Assembly (NCBI GenBank): GCA_963579625.1
Contig: CAUZHN010000001.1
Location: 1 to 64,000 of the forward strand
Direction: 5' to 3'
DNA: 64,000 nucleotides
DNA from: JAAXGI01 sp963579625
GTDB taxonomy: Bacteria; Gemmatimonadota; Gemmatimonadetes; Longimicrobiales; Gaopeijiaceae
Numbering within the stretch: position 1 is the stretch's first letter; the number at the start of each line of letters is the position of its first letter. Position numbers and translations under genes: made by a program. Below are positions 44,623-52,984 of this stretch, one piece after another. The notes beneath the pieces are model-generated. The model ran no database searches. It saw nothing but the letters and a program-made list of their open reading frames with translations, and was not told the origin of the DNA.

Positions 44623-45333
44623 ATGCTAGTGAACACGCTTTCGGATGGACACATGGATCAAGAAGCCACCGAATCACAGGGGGAGGCCCTCGGACTAGTC
44701 GTCGAGACCGAGAGCGGCCCGGGAGTCCTTCACCAGCTCACTGGAGTGATCGCGAGCATGGGGGGGGACATCACGTGGGTCGTGATTCTCGGAACCAAGC
44801 AACCGACCGAGAGTGTGTTCTTCGAGATCCAGGGGCTTGAAACCTTAAAGCCGTTGATCGAAGAACTGGAGTCTCTTGAGGTCGTTCTGGGCATTTCCGA
44901 AGAAAAGACCTTCGGAAGGGTCTTCGGGAAAAGGGTCATAATCATGGGCGGAGGGGCACAGGTTGGTCAGGTTGCCGTCGGTGCAGTAGCCGAAGCGGAT
45001 CGGCACAACCTACGTGGTGAGCGCATCTCTGTGGACACAATCCCCCTGATAGGTGAAGAGGCACTGGCCGAGGCGGTTCTCTCCGCATCGAGGCTTCCTC
45101 GGGCCCGGGCGCTGGTTCTGGCCGGTGCGCTCATGGGTGGAGAGATCGAGCGCGCGGTGCGGACCGTCCGTGATCGGGGCCTGATCGTAGTGTCACTGAA
45201 CATGGCCGGTTCTGTGCCAGAGGCAGCCAACCTCGTAGTCACCGATCCGATACAGGCGGGTGTCATGGCGGTGATGGCAATCTCGGACACAGCCCATTTT
45301 CGAGTCGACAAGCTGAAGAAAAAGCTCTATTGA
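44623..45333 (+). CDS. ACT domain - DUF5612 protein
   Basis: 236 residues. An ACT domain (LVVETESGPGVLHQLTGVIA then GGDITWVVILG) covers about residues 23-95 and is followed by a DUF5612-type domain with KRVIIMGGGAQVGQVAVGAV and VSLNMAGSVPEAANLVVTDP. ACT domains bind amino acids or other small effectors. The DUF5612 partner is best known to me from methanogenic and other archaea, so a bacterial copy is of interest. Start is ATG 44623 behind GGAA; ATG 44653 is a plausible alternative closer to the domain. Cytosolic. Confidence 0.82.
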   Translation: MLVNTLSDGHMDQEATESQGEALGLVVETESGPGVLHQLTGVIASMGGDITWVVILGTKQPTESVFFEIQGLETLKPLIEELESLEVVLGISEEKTFGRVFGKRVIIMGGGAQVGQVAVGAVAEADRHNLRGERISVDTIPLIGEEALAEAVLSASRLPRARALVLAGALMGGEIERAVRTVRDRGLIVVSLNMAGSVPEAANLVVTDPIQAGVMAVMAISDTAHFRVDKLKKKLY

Positions 45334-45395
45334 GAAGAAGGGGTAGGCCGATCGCGCTGAGTCTTCCAGATTGATCCCACCCAATCAAAGGCACG

Positions 45396-45974
45396 ATGAA
45401 CGTCTTCGTGTTGTGCACCGGCCGAAGTGGCTCGACCACCTTCCACCAGGCGTGCCAGCACATCACCAACTACACGTGCACGCATGAGCTCAACACCTCA
45501 GAGGTGGGGGGTGCCCGCTTCGCGTATCCGGAAAACCACATCGAGGTCGACAATCGCCCAAGCTGGCTTCTCGGTCGATTGGATGAGGCCTTCGGCAACC
45601 GAGCCTTCTACGTCCATCTCATGCGTGACGAGGAGATGAGTGCGAAGAGTTTTCACAAGCGCTGGGCCGGACGCCACTCCATCATCAGAGCGTACGGTGA
45701 GGGCATACTCATACGCTCAGACCAGACGGAGGCACTCTGCCTGGACTACTGCGGAACCGTAAACACGAATATCTCCTACTTCCTCAGGGACAAGATGCGG
45801 ACCATGACGTTTCACCTAGATGAGGCCCCTGAGAGATTCCCCATCTTTTGGGAAGAGATCGGCGCAGCAGGCAACCTCGGGAAGGCGTTGAAGGAATTCG
45901 AGGTGAGACATAATCCCTCGTCGGGGCGAGCGTACCGTCGGTTCCTCCGGCGTATGCAGAGGGGATTCCGCTGA
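45396..45974 (+). CDS. Sulfotransferase-like protein
   Basis: 192 residues, ATG 45396 behind AAAGG. The N-terminal CTGRSGSTTFHQAC is the P-loop-like 5'-phosphosulfate site of PAPS-dependent sulfotransferases, and YVHLMRDEEMSAKSFHKRW fits the 3'-phosphate strand (normally an R-D-P/S-R pattern, here R-D-E). It is shorter than typical sulfotransferases (250-300 residues) and seems to be a minimal form. The acceptor is unknown. 62 bases after the ACT-DUF5612 gene. Confidence 0.75.
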   Translation: MNVFVLCTGRSGSTTFHQACQHITNYTCTHELNTSEVGGARFAYPENHIEVDNRPSWLLGRLDEAFGNRAFYVHLMRDEEMSAKSFHKRWAGRHSIIRAYGEGILIRSDQTEALCLDYCGTVNTNISYFLRDKMRTMTFHLDEAPERFPIFWEEIGAAGNLGKALKEFEVRHNPSSGRAYRRFLRRMQRGFR

Positions 45975-46071
45975 ACAAATACGCCGAGATCAGATCATAG
46001 CGTCACCTCACCGTACCGCGCGCACAACGCGGCTAGGAAATTCCTGATCTTCTGCTGAACTCTCTCCTCGA

Positions 46072-46296
46072 AGGTGTACACCAGTGTCAAGGACAGCGGC
46101 GGCATCTTCACCCTCTGGTTCATATCTCTATCCTGTACGCCAGTGTCGGGGCCTGGCGGAAGAGATATGGGAGACAGTCCTTGAGCGCTTCGCACGCGAG
46201 GTAGACACAAATTTCGCCTACTCCAGTTTGCGATTATATACGAATTTACTTGAGGGAAAGCAGAGTGCTCAGACCACCCCACCAGGAACGTTTTGA
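46072..46296 (+). pseudogene. Frameshifted C-terminal remnant of a mechanosensitive-channel-type protein
   Basis: One frame (about 46075-46143) reads VYTSVKDSGGIFTLWFISLS; the next frame reads GLAEEIWETVLERFAREVDT then NFAYSSLRLYTNLLEGK. Together these reproduce the last beta-strand, helix and tail of MscS-family channels, where a ligand-facing beta strand is followed by an E-E-I-W helix and a F-A-Y-P-T-x-R-like segment. A frameshift separates them and the membrane part is gone. Homology is judged from pattern only. Confidence 0.5.
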
Positions 46297-46367
46297 CGGA
46301 GGATGGATGTGGGACCACCCGGCCCGAGAGGGTGAGCAGTCAGCCTTTCAAAAAGTAGTCACTCAGA

Positions 46368-48182
46368 CTAGACGAGGTCCGACACCGGCCTAAGCTCTTC
46401 ACCCGGATTTACGTAGGTGTTAGAGGCGATTCCGTGCTGCCGCTCATACAACCTTCTGTAGAGTCCCTCCTGTTCCATCAGCTCCGCGTGGGCTCCCCTC
46501 TCCACAATTCGGCCATCTTCCAGAACCAGAATCTGGTCCGCGCTCCGGATGGTCGAGAGTCGATGGGCAATTACAAAGGTAGTGCGGCCACGCCGGAGGC
46601 GACGGAGCCCCTCCTGAATCAGAGCCTCACTCTCCGAGTCGAGGCTGCTCGTTGCCTCATCCAGAATGAGGATCCGAGGGTCCGCTAGAATCGCCCGCGC
46701 GATCGCCACCCGCTGGCGCTGACCACCTGACAGCTTCACGCCACGTTCCCCGACGATGGTATCGTAACCTGCTTCGAACCGATCAATGAACTCATGGCAG
46801 TTCGCAATCCGTGCGGCTTCCTTGATGTCCGCCTCTGTCGCCCCAGGTAAGGCAAATCCGATGTTGTCCCGAATCGTTCCATCAAAGAGGAAGTTATCCT
46901 GTAGGACCACGCCCAGATGGCGCCGGAACTCCGATAACTTGAGCTGGGTCAAATCCCGCCCGTCTACGATGACCCGCCCCTCCTTTGGTTGGTGAAACGC
47001 CATCACCAGACCCATCAGTGTACTCTTTCCCGCGCCGCTCGGTCCGACCAGTGCCGTTGTAGTGCCAGCTAGGGCATGGAGATCAATATCCCGCAAGACC
47101 GGGACATGCTCCTCGTAGCCGAAAGTCACTCCCTGGAACTTCACTTCCCCCTCAATCACATCCACTCGCTCTCGGCCGGCATCGCCTTCATCCTCCCCCG
47201 GCAGATCAAAGATCTCCCTAATCCTATCCAGACCCGCGAAGGCCTCAGTGATCTGAGTCCCAATGTTAGCCATCTGCACCAACGGAGCCGCCATGAGACC
47301 AACGAAAAATATGTACATGACGAGGTCTCCCAACGTCATTGACCCATTCAGGATCGCACCTCCGCCGACAGAGATGATCACTACTCCCACCGACCCCACA
47401 CAGAGTGTCGAGAACGCAGTCACCGCGGAGGTCCCGGTGATCGTAGTCGCGATGTTGCGGAGTAACCGATGGACACCCTTCGTGAAGGTTATTTCCTCAC
47501 GGCGCTCAGAGACATATGTCTTCACGACTCGGATTCCTCCCAACCCCTCACCGAGCCGTCCGGTAACCTGCGCCCTCAACTCGCCTCGCTCTCTGAACAC
47601 CGGCCGAAGTCGGCTGAACGCAAACGACATCGTCGCTGCAAAGGTTCCCAGAATCAGGATGGCGGCCAGTGTCAGCAAGGCATTCAGGTAGAAGAGGACC
47701 CCGAGGGCGATCACCGCCGTAAAGAGCCCACCGGTCAACTGAACGAGTCCCGTACCTACGAGGTTCCTGATTCCTTCGGCATCAGTCATAATCCGAGAGA
47801 TCAGGACTCCTGATTTCGTTCGGTCGAAGTAGGAGACAGGAAGCCGCAATACGTGAGCCTGTACCCGACGTCGCATGTTGGCGATCGCCCGTTGGGCTGC
47901 CACACTCACGACCTGTGAGAGCCCAAACGAAGTAACAGCCTGCAGGAGCGTCGCAAGTCCAACCCCAACCGCGAGCGATATAAGGAGATCCGCTCGTCCA
48001 TTGCCAACAACCTCATCGATGAGAAACCCGGACGATGCCGGCAAAACAAGTGCTGCCAGTCGGTTCACGACCATCAGGGTCATACCGACAGTGAGAGACC
48101 GGCGATGAGACCAGATGAGGGCACGGGACTCCCTCCAAACCCTGGACCGATCCACCGACTTATTTTCTGAATCCTTACTCAC
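46368..48182 (-). CDS. ABC exporter, fused permease and ATPase (MsbA-like)
   Basis: 604 residues from GTG 48182, with AGGAG six bases upstream; the TTG at 48188 abuts that site. Six membrane helices lie in residues 25-310 and the ATPase domain follows: Walker A GPSGAGKST, Q-loop, signature LSGGQRQRVAIARAI, Walker B ILILDEATSSLDSE, and H-loop TFVIAHRLSTI. It belongs to the homodimeric lipid/multidrug exporter group (MsbA/LmrA-like). Substrate cannot be read. It stands alone, followed by the channel remnant on the other strand. Confidence 0.94.
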   Translation of the reverse strand: MSKDSENKSVDRSRVWRESRALIWSHRRSLTVGMTLMVVNRLAALVLPASSGFLIDEVVGNGRADLLISLAVGVGLATLLQAVTSFGLSQVVSVAAQRAIANMRRRVQAHVLRLPVSYFDRTKSGVLISRIMTDAEGIRNLVGTGLVQLTGGLFTAVIALGVLFYLNALLTLAAILILGTFAATMSFAFSRLRPVFRERGELRAQVTGRLGEGLGGIRVVKTYVSERREEITFTKGVHRLLRNIATTITGTSAVTAFSTLCVGSVGVVIISVGGGAILNGSMTLGDLVMYIFFVGLMAAPLVQMANIGTQITEAFAGLDRIREIFDLPGEDEGDAGRERVDVIEGEVKFQGVTFGYEEHVPVLRDIDLHALAGTTTALVGPSGAGKSTLMGLVMAFHQPKEGRVIVDGRDLTQLKLSEFRRHLGVVLQDNFLFDGTIRDNIGFALPGATEADIKEAARIANCHEFIDRFEAGYDTIVGERGVKLSGGQRQRVAIARAILADPRILILDEATSSLDSESEALIQEGLRRLRRGRTTFVIAHRLSTIRSADQILVLEDGRIVERGAHAELMEQEGLYRRLYERQHGIASNTYVNPGEELRPVSDLV

Positions 48183-48272
48183 GATCAACTCCTGTAGATA
48201 TCTCTTCGGTCCGATAAGATAACCCGGCCTCTCCGTCCGCTAGCCTCTGGGCCCTGCCTGTTGGTTGCCGGT

Positions 48273-48294
48273 CCGGAGGTGACAACGCCTCCGG
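48273..48294 (-). terminator. Candidate hairpin between the methyltransferase-like unit and the ABC exporter
   Basis: CCGGAGG (48273-48279) and CCTCCGG (48288-48294) form a perfect 7-bp stem with an 8-base loop. A second 6-bp stem with a 3-base loop (TGAGGT/ACCTCA, 48309-48323) lies beside it. Both sit about 50-100 bases after the end of the minus-strand unit at 48374. No U-run follows, so this is a weak call. Confidence 0.3.
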
Positions 48295-48373
48295 CACACT
48301 CCTGGTCGTGAGGTTCCACCTCAATGAACGGAAGGAAGGAGAGCGACAGGGAATGTAGCCCCTAGGGTACCCC

Positions 48374-48526
48374 TTACAGATAAAGACCGGCCAGCGCGAA
48401 GATCATGGTAAGAAGGATCGACTGCTTCACAGTGTCTCCGAGGAAGACCGGAATGACTCTGGGCATCTTGCTCGCGATCCGTAACGGCCCGAGGCATTTA
48501 CGTCCAGGCGGAATCGTGATCCTCAC
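48374..48526 (-). CDS. Small GTGA-coupled hydrophobic ORF
   Basis: 50 residues. GTG 48526 overlaps the TGA of the methyltransferase-like gene (GTGA), suggesting coupled translation. Basic N-terminal half (VRITIPPGRKCLGPLRIASK) and a hydrophobic C-terminal helix ending SILLTMIFALAGLYL. No family recognised; it could be a small membrane protein or a chance frame. Confidence 0.35.
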   Translation of the reverse strand: MRITIPPGRKCLGPLRIASKMPRVIPVFLGDTVKQSILLTMIFALAGLYL

Positions 48527-49113
48527 GGAAGCCGGACAAGCACCGGAAGCAGATCGTTGAGCTTTGCCCACTCCGCCAGCTCCGCCAAGACGAAGACCAG
48601 CGGGATCGCCATGGACTCGACCACTGTTCTGACGAAGCCTACGGTATCAAGGTCCAAGACACCGCCCGCGTGAGGCCTCCGGAGTGCGGGAATGAAGCGA
48701 GGCACCCGGCTACAATACCTACGATATGCCTGACTGAACAGTCCCTCCAGAATCCTCTCTTCGGTACGAATCGTCGGCCAATGGGCTACAAAGAAGATTG
48801 CCCCAAAGACCGCCGCAAGTGTGAGTGACTCAAACGAGAGGCCCGCGCCCACGAACCCTAGGAAACTGAAGAGGTACAGAGGGTTGCGAACGAGCGAGAA
48901 GGGCCCGTCGGTAACCAGAGTACGGTTCTTTCTTCCCGTGACATAGGCGCCGGCCCAGATTCTTCCCCCCGCAGCGATGACCAAGAGTATGAGGCCACCT
49001 GCTCCAAGGAGGGTGTCTGTGACGGAGTCCTCCGAATACACATGATGCGTGAATAATCCCAGGAGAGCCACAAGCAAAACGAGTGCCCGCGTCACACGCA
49101 GTCGGAGCTTCAT
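48523..49113 (-). CDS. Isoprenylcysteine carboxyl methyltransferase-like membrane protein
   Basis: 196 residues from ATG 49113 (GGAAG six bases upstream); the longer frame to 49176 starts with TTG and has no site. Four to five membrane helices. The family motif for S-adenosylmethionine binding is visible: TDGPFSLVRNPLYLFSFLG (about residues 67-85), and the later HWPTIRTEERILEGLFSQAY RRY pattern with conserved Glu/Arg. Members methylate lipids or small hydrophobic acceptors. Substrate unknown. It lies downstream of modC but about 100 bases away, so it may be a separate unit. Confidence 0.85.
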   Translation of the reverse strand: MKLRLRVTRALVLLVALLGLFTHHVYSEDSVTDTLLGAGGLILLVIAAGGRIWAGAYVTGRKNRTLVTDGPFSLVRNPLYLFSFLGFVGAGLSFESLTLAAVFGAIFFVAHWPTIRTEERILEGLFSQAYRRYCSRVPRFIPALRRPHAGGVLDLDTVGFVRTVVESMAIPLVFVLAELAEWAKLNDLLPVLVRLP

Positions 49114-49215
49114 CGCTAGCTTCCACCGCCAATCAGGAAAGGGCGGCACGATACGGCAGTCATGTGTATCGGGCAAGATCCCGAGGGGCTTCTCCGCGCT
49201 TGCTCGCGCGGCTCC

Positions 49216-50289
49216 CTATTCGATTATCGCAACGGACTTCACCCTCGCGTATACAGAGCATCCGACCTCAATCTCCAACCTCTCTCGGGAGAACGCCGTG
49301 ATTCTAGCCAGCAGAGTGGCGGTGCCCCCTGCCTGTGAAAGCTCGATGAGCACCTCTCCCTCTGTACTATCGATGACCCGAGATACCCTCATCTCGAATT
49401 CATTCAGGATACTGCTCCGGGCCTCCGAGTCGAGACTCAGACTCACGTCACGAGCGCGAATCTGAACCCGTACATCCTTTCCCCCACCACCAAGATAACG
49501 CCGACAGTAGATCGGCCCCCATGGACCTGCCAGCCGGGTGAGGTGGTGTGCATCATCGTGCACTGAAACCGTGGCTGAGATTACAACAGATGCTTCGTCG
49601 CCCTGCCATTTCGAAAAGCCCTTATCCCGAATGACTTCCTCCGGAATCCCTGTCCGTTTTACCCTCCCTGTCACCAACCACACCATGTGATCTGCTACCC
49701 GCAGCACCTCCTGTAGAGAGTGACTGACATAAACGATAGGGATCGAAAGCCACTCCGGAAGCGCTAGAATATAGGGGAGGATTTCCTGACGGCTTATTTC
49801 GTCCAGGGATGAGAGTGGCTCATCCATGAGTAGGAGCCGCGGGCTCGAGAGTAGGGTCCGCGCAATGGCCACCCTCTGCCGCTCACCCCCGGAGAGATCC
49901 CTAGTTCCTCGATCAAGAAGGTGGGCAAGCCCCAGCCACTCCACAGCATCAGCGAGAGAAATCCGACGATCTATGGCCCTCCGGTAAGCGTACTCTAGGT
50001 TCCCCCGCACCCTGAGGTGCGGAAAGAGACTCGCATCCTGAAAGACAAAGCCCACGCGGCGCTGATGTGTGGGCACGAATGTCTGTGTTTCCTCGTCCTG
50101 CCAAAGGTCATCTCCAAAACGAACCACACCCTGAGCGGCCGGCTCCAGACCGGCGAGGCAGCGGAGAAAGGTGGTCTTGCCGGACCCTGATGGGCCGAAG
50201 ACCGCGCTCACGCCGCGCCCAGGGAGATCAAGATCAAGGCTCATCTCGAACTGATCGCGCTTTAGCTGAAGTCGAGCCTCTAGGTTCAT
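49216..50289 (-). CDS. modC: Molybdate ABC transporter ATPase ModC
   Basis: 357 residues. ATP-binding domain: FGPSGSGKTTFLRCLAGLEP (Walker A), FVFQDASLFPHLRVRGNLEY (Q-loop), LSGGERQRVAIARTL (signature), LLLMDEPLSSLDE (Walker B). The C-terminal 70 residues form a MOP/TOBE-like domain (VQIRARDVSLSLDSEA), typical of ModC and able to bind the oxyanion. It powers molybdate or tungstate import with ModA and ModB. ATG 50289 overlaps the last base of modB. Confidence 0.95.
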   Translation of the reverse strand: MNLEARLQLKRDQFEMSLDLDLPGRGVSAVFGPSGSGKTTFLRCLAGLEPAAQGVVRFGDDLWQDEETQTFVPTHQRRVGFVFQDASLFPHLRVRGNLEYAYRRAIDRRISLADAVEWLGLAHLLDRGTRDLSGGERQRVAIARTLLSSPRLLLMDEPLSSLDEISRQEILPYILALPEWLSIPIVYVSHSLQEVLRVADHMVWLVTGRVKRTGIPEEVIRDKGFSKWQGDEASVVISATVSVHDDAHHLTRLAGPWGPIYCRRYLGGGGKDVRVQIRARDVSLSLDSEARSSILNEFEMRVSRVIDSTEGEVLIELSQAGGTATLLARITAFSRERLEIEVGCSVYARVKSVAIIE

Positions 50290-50975
50290 CAGAACCGGGG
50301 TGCCTCAAATCGGCGATTGAAGGTGTAGATCGTTCCAAGCACCAGAAACGAGAAGATGAGCATCCCAAGAGAGAGGGCATGGGCAGATCCGTATTCCATT
50401 GCCTCCACATGGTCGAAGATCGCAATCGAGACGACCTGCGTCCGGCCGGGGATGTTCCCCCCAACCATCAGAACGACCCCGAACTCACCCACGGTGTGAG
50501 CAAAACTCAGTGTCGCCGCAGTCAGGAATCCAGGTCGGGCCAGCGGAACCGCAACGGTGAAGAACCGGTCAATAGACGAAGCCCCGAGAGTAGCCGCCAC
50601 TTCAAGCGGCCGGTCTCCGATCCCGCGGAAGGCGTTATGCAGTGGCTGAATGGCAAACGGAAGTGAAAAGAGGACAGAGCCGATCACAAGCCCTGGAAAG
50701 GAAAATACGAGGCGATCACCACCGACTCTCTCCCACCAGGAACCGATCGGACCAGCAGGTCCGAGGAGCATCAGAAGATAGAACCCGAGCACCGTAGGCG
50801 GCAGAACGAGTGGAAGAGAAGTAACCGTCTCGACAACGCCCCGGAAGGCGGACCGGGTGCGGGCCAGCCACCACGCGAGAGGGGTCCCAAATACTAGCAG
50901 TAATGCGGTCGTCACAGCCGCCAGGCGAAGGGTTAGGGTGATGGCCACCCAATCAGCCGGGGAGAAAGGAGTCAC
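50289..50975 (-). CDS. modB: Molybdate ABC transporter permease ModB
   Basis: 228 residues, five to six membrane helices. The binding-protein-dependent permease EAA-like loop is visible at EVAATLGASSIDRFFTVAVP, and TVGEFGVVLMVGGNIPGRTQ is characteristic of ModB. Inner-membrane channel subunit. Its start overlaps the modA stop by four bases (ATGA) and its end abuts modC. Confidence 0.95.
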   Translation of the reverse strand: MTPFSPADWVAITLTLRLAAVTTALLLVFGTPLAWWLARTRSAFRGVVETVTSLPLVLPPTVLGFYLLMLLGPAGPIGSWWERVGGDRLVFSFPGLVIGSVLFSLPFAIQPLHNAFRGIGDRPLEVAATLGASSIDRFFTVAVPLARPGFLTAATLSFAHTVGEFGVVLMVGGNIPGRTQVVSIAIFDHVEAMEYGSAHALSLGMLIFSFLVLGTIYTFNRRFEAPRF

Positions 50976-51784
50976 GGATCGGAGCGCAGCCTGATCTCGT
51001 ACCCGAAGGACTCAATTACACGCTTGGCCTCATCACTTCTGAGGAACGCCAAGTAGTCCCGTGCAAGTGGGTTCTCCTCCCCAGCTCGGAGGAGCAGGGC
51101 ATCCTGCAATAGTGGAGCATGGTACTCGGAAGGAACAAGCCAATACGAATGCTCGGGTTCACCGACGACTTGAGAGAGGGCGACAAACCCTAACTCAGCG
51201 GCGCCCGAGCGCACGAACTGCAGGGTTTGGCCAACGTTTGCTCCCCGAACAATCCGGGAGCGAGCCGTGGGATTCAAGCCCACACGACCCAACACCACCT
51301 CAGCCGCTACTCCGTAAGGAGCGGTCCGGGGGTTTGCGATTGCTAGATTGGTAACACCCGCCGAGCTTAGGTCGATACCACCTGAGCGTACTGAGTCCAA
51401 TCCGGGGCCATAGAGCGCCAGGCGACCGGTTGCATAGGTGAAGCGCGTCCCCGGGACTCCAAGCCCTTCTTCCTCCAGCAGCCGCGGGCGCATGGCATCC
51501 GCTGCTAGGAAGATGTCGAAGGGAGCTCCATTTCGAATCTGGGCGTAGAGCCCACCGGTTGCCCCTTTGCTGGAAACCACTCGTGCTCCCGTAGCCAGTT
51601 CGAATAGCAGCGCAAGTTCTCCGTGGGCCTCGGCAAAGTTCGCGGCAACAGCGACCGACAGCGTTGGCACGTCCAGGCTACGTGGGCTCCCACATGACCA
51701 AAGAGAAGCGGACCCAACCACGACCGGGAGCCAAAGCGGCAGGGCGCGAGACCGTCGTGCGGGGAGCTGAGCACCGAAACTCAC
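50972..51784 (-). CDS. modA: Molybdate-binding protein ModA
   Basis: 270 residues. Begins with a basic leader and a lipoprotein-like signal ending SLWSCGS (about residue 31). The ModA domain shows LSVAVAANFAEAHGELALLF, SSKGATGGLYAQIRNGAPFD, IFLAADAMRPRLLEEEGLG, and AIANPRTAPYGVAAEVVLG, with Ser and Tyr ligands in the expected spots. It captures molybdate (or tungstate) in the periplasm. Its ATGA overlaps the regulator's stop, and its own TGA overlaps modB. Confidence 0.95.
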   Translation of the reverse strand: MSFGAQLPARRSRALPLWLPVVVGSASLWSCGSPRSLDVPTLSVAVAANFAEAHGELALLFELATGARVVSSKGATGGLYAQIRNGAPFDIFLAADAMRPRLLEEEGLGVPGTRFTYATGRLALYGPGLDSVRSGGIDLSSAGVTNLAIANPRTAPYGVAAEVVLGRVGLNPTARSRIVRGANVGQTLQFVRSGAAELGFVALSQVVGEPEHSYWLVPSEYHAPLLQDALLLRAGEENPLARDYLAFLRSDEAKRVIESFGYEIRLRSDP

Positions 51785-52881
51785 GGGGGCAGCCCCATAC
51801 CCTCAGCGTCGTACCCGCCGAGCGCCTCGACCTGAGCTTGGAGCGATGGCGTACGTAGGACCATCAGGAGCGCCTGCACCGCAGGATGTTCGAGGAAGTG
51901 ATTGGGAATTACGAGATCGTACATTTCTTCGGCAAGCGGAAGGGTGTCGAGGCCGAACGCGAGTGCGGCGGCCCGGATGCCAACCCCGGCATCAGCGAGA
52001 CCACCCGCGACGGCCTCCGCCACCGCGATGTGTCCTGAGACCGCTGTCTCCCGGTATCCGGGGATCGCATCCCCCGAAAGCCCTTCGGCCTCGAGACACA
52101 TGTCGATTAGAGCACGGCTTCCCGACCCTAATTCCCGATTCACAAAGCGCAGTCCCCCCCGGGACAGATCCCCTACGCCCTCTACCCCGTGGGGATTCCC
52201 CGCCCTGAGGATCAGGCATTGCTCCCACCGAACGAAACGAATGCGGGTGCACGGAAAGTGAACGTGCTGCCGAATCCAGCTCTCGTTGTACTCCCCAGTC
52301 TCAGGATCCACGAGGTGAATTCCGGCAACATGCGCATGGCCCTTTGCCAGACCTGCAAGTGCGGTATGACTTCCGCAGCGAACCCAGCTAGCTTCGAGTC
52401 CGGATCGTTGCCGAAGAGCGCGAGCGACAAACTGGAATGCGGGATCACACCCAAGCGCAACCAGATCGCAGATCGGCGGACGCTCCGTGAACAGAAGAAC
52501 GCGCATCCGACCGTCCGGAAGCTCAGAGCCAATCCCATCCGCAGGCTCGACCGCTACACCAGTGGTTTGCTGAAGCGACACTCCCAGATCTCTGCCTCCG
52601 ATTCGGACCAACCGGATAGGACCGTGACAAGACCTACCAGACCCGATCACCTCCACGTCGAGTGTTTCACGGGGACCCTCCGGTAGCCGGAACAGGTCCT
52701 CCACTCCCAAACCGAGCTCTCGCGCTAAACGAAGCGCTACCTCAGTGGAGGGGACCGACGCACCTGACTCGATTGCCCCATAGCTCTGACGCGTGATTCC
52801 CGCAAGCGCGGCCATCCTCTTCTGGGACATCCCTCGCGTGGCGCGTTCTCCGCGAAGAGAAGATGAAATGCGCAAACTCAT
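51781..52881 (-). CDS. XRE-type regulator fused to a ModA-like binding domain
   Basis: 366 residues. An N-terminal XRE helix-turn-helix (SQKRMAALAGITRQSYGAIE then SGASVPSTEVALRLARELGL) is followed by a periplasmic-binding-protein fold (PBP-like) with VALGCDPAFQFVARALRQRS, RFVNRELGSGSRALID and TAVSGHIAVAEAVAGGLADAG. This domain set is known from molybdate/tungstate regulators that replace ModE: the PBP part senses the oxyanion and the HTH binds the operator. It is the first gene of the mod operon. ATG 52881 lies six bases from a -10 box, so the message looks leaderless, and the operator repeat lies over the same promoter, which points to autoregulation. Confidence 0.93.
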   Translation of the reverse strand: MSLRISSSLRGERATRGMSQKRMAALAGITRQSYGAIESGASVPSTEVALRLARELGLGVEDLFRLPEGPRETLDVEVIGSGRSCHGPIRLVRIGGRDLGVSLQQTTGVAVEPADGIGSELPDGRMRVLLFTERPPICDLVALGCDPAFQFVARALRQRSGLEASWVRCGSHTALAGLAKGHAHVAGIHLVDPETGEYNESWIRQHVHFPCTRIRFVRWEQCLILRAGNPHGVEGVGDLSRGGLRFVNRELGSGSRALIDMCLEAEGLSGDAIPGYRETAVSGHIAVAEAVAGGLADAGVGIRAAALAFGLDTLPLAEEMYDLVIPNHFLEHPAVQALLMVLRTPSLQAQVEALGGYDAEGMGLPP

Positions 52882-52887
52882 GGAAAA

Positions 52888-52916
52888 TATGTAATGTTTA
52901 CCTGCATATACGTCAA
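52888..52916 (-). promoter_or_regulatory. Leaderless sigma-70-like promoter of the mod operon
   Basis: On the minus strand, TTGACG (52916-52911), a 17-base spacer and TACATA (52893-52888). Six bases (TTTTCC) separate the -10 box from the regulator's ATG, so transcription would begin at or next to the start codon, and no ribosome site is present. Confidence 0.7.
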
Positions 52917-52930
52917 GTATACCTTACATA
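52888..52930. promoter_or_regulatory. Inverted-repeat operator for the XRE-PBP regulator
   Basis: TATGTAATGTTTAC at 52888-52901 pairs with the reverse complement of 52917-52930 (TATGTAAGGTATAC), 12 of 14 bases identical, with 15 bases between the arms. One arm covers the -10 box and part of the spacer; the other sits right upstream of the -35 box. A repressor on both arms would block the promoter. Confidence 0.65.
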
Positions 52931-52984
52931 CATGCGGACCGATACCCGGTTGCCATCCGAATCATCAAGTAGATTATTGTCCCG

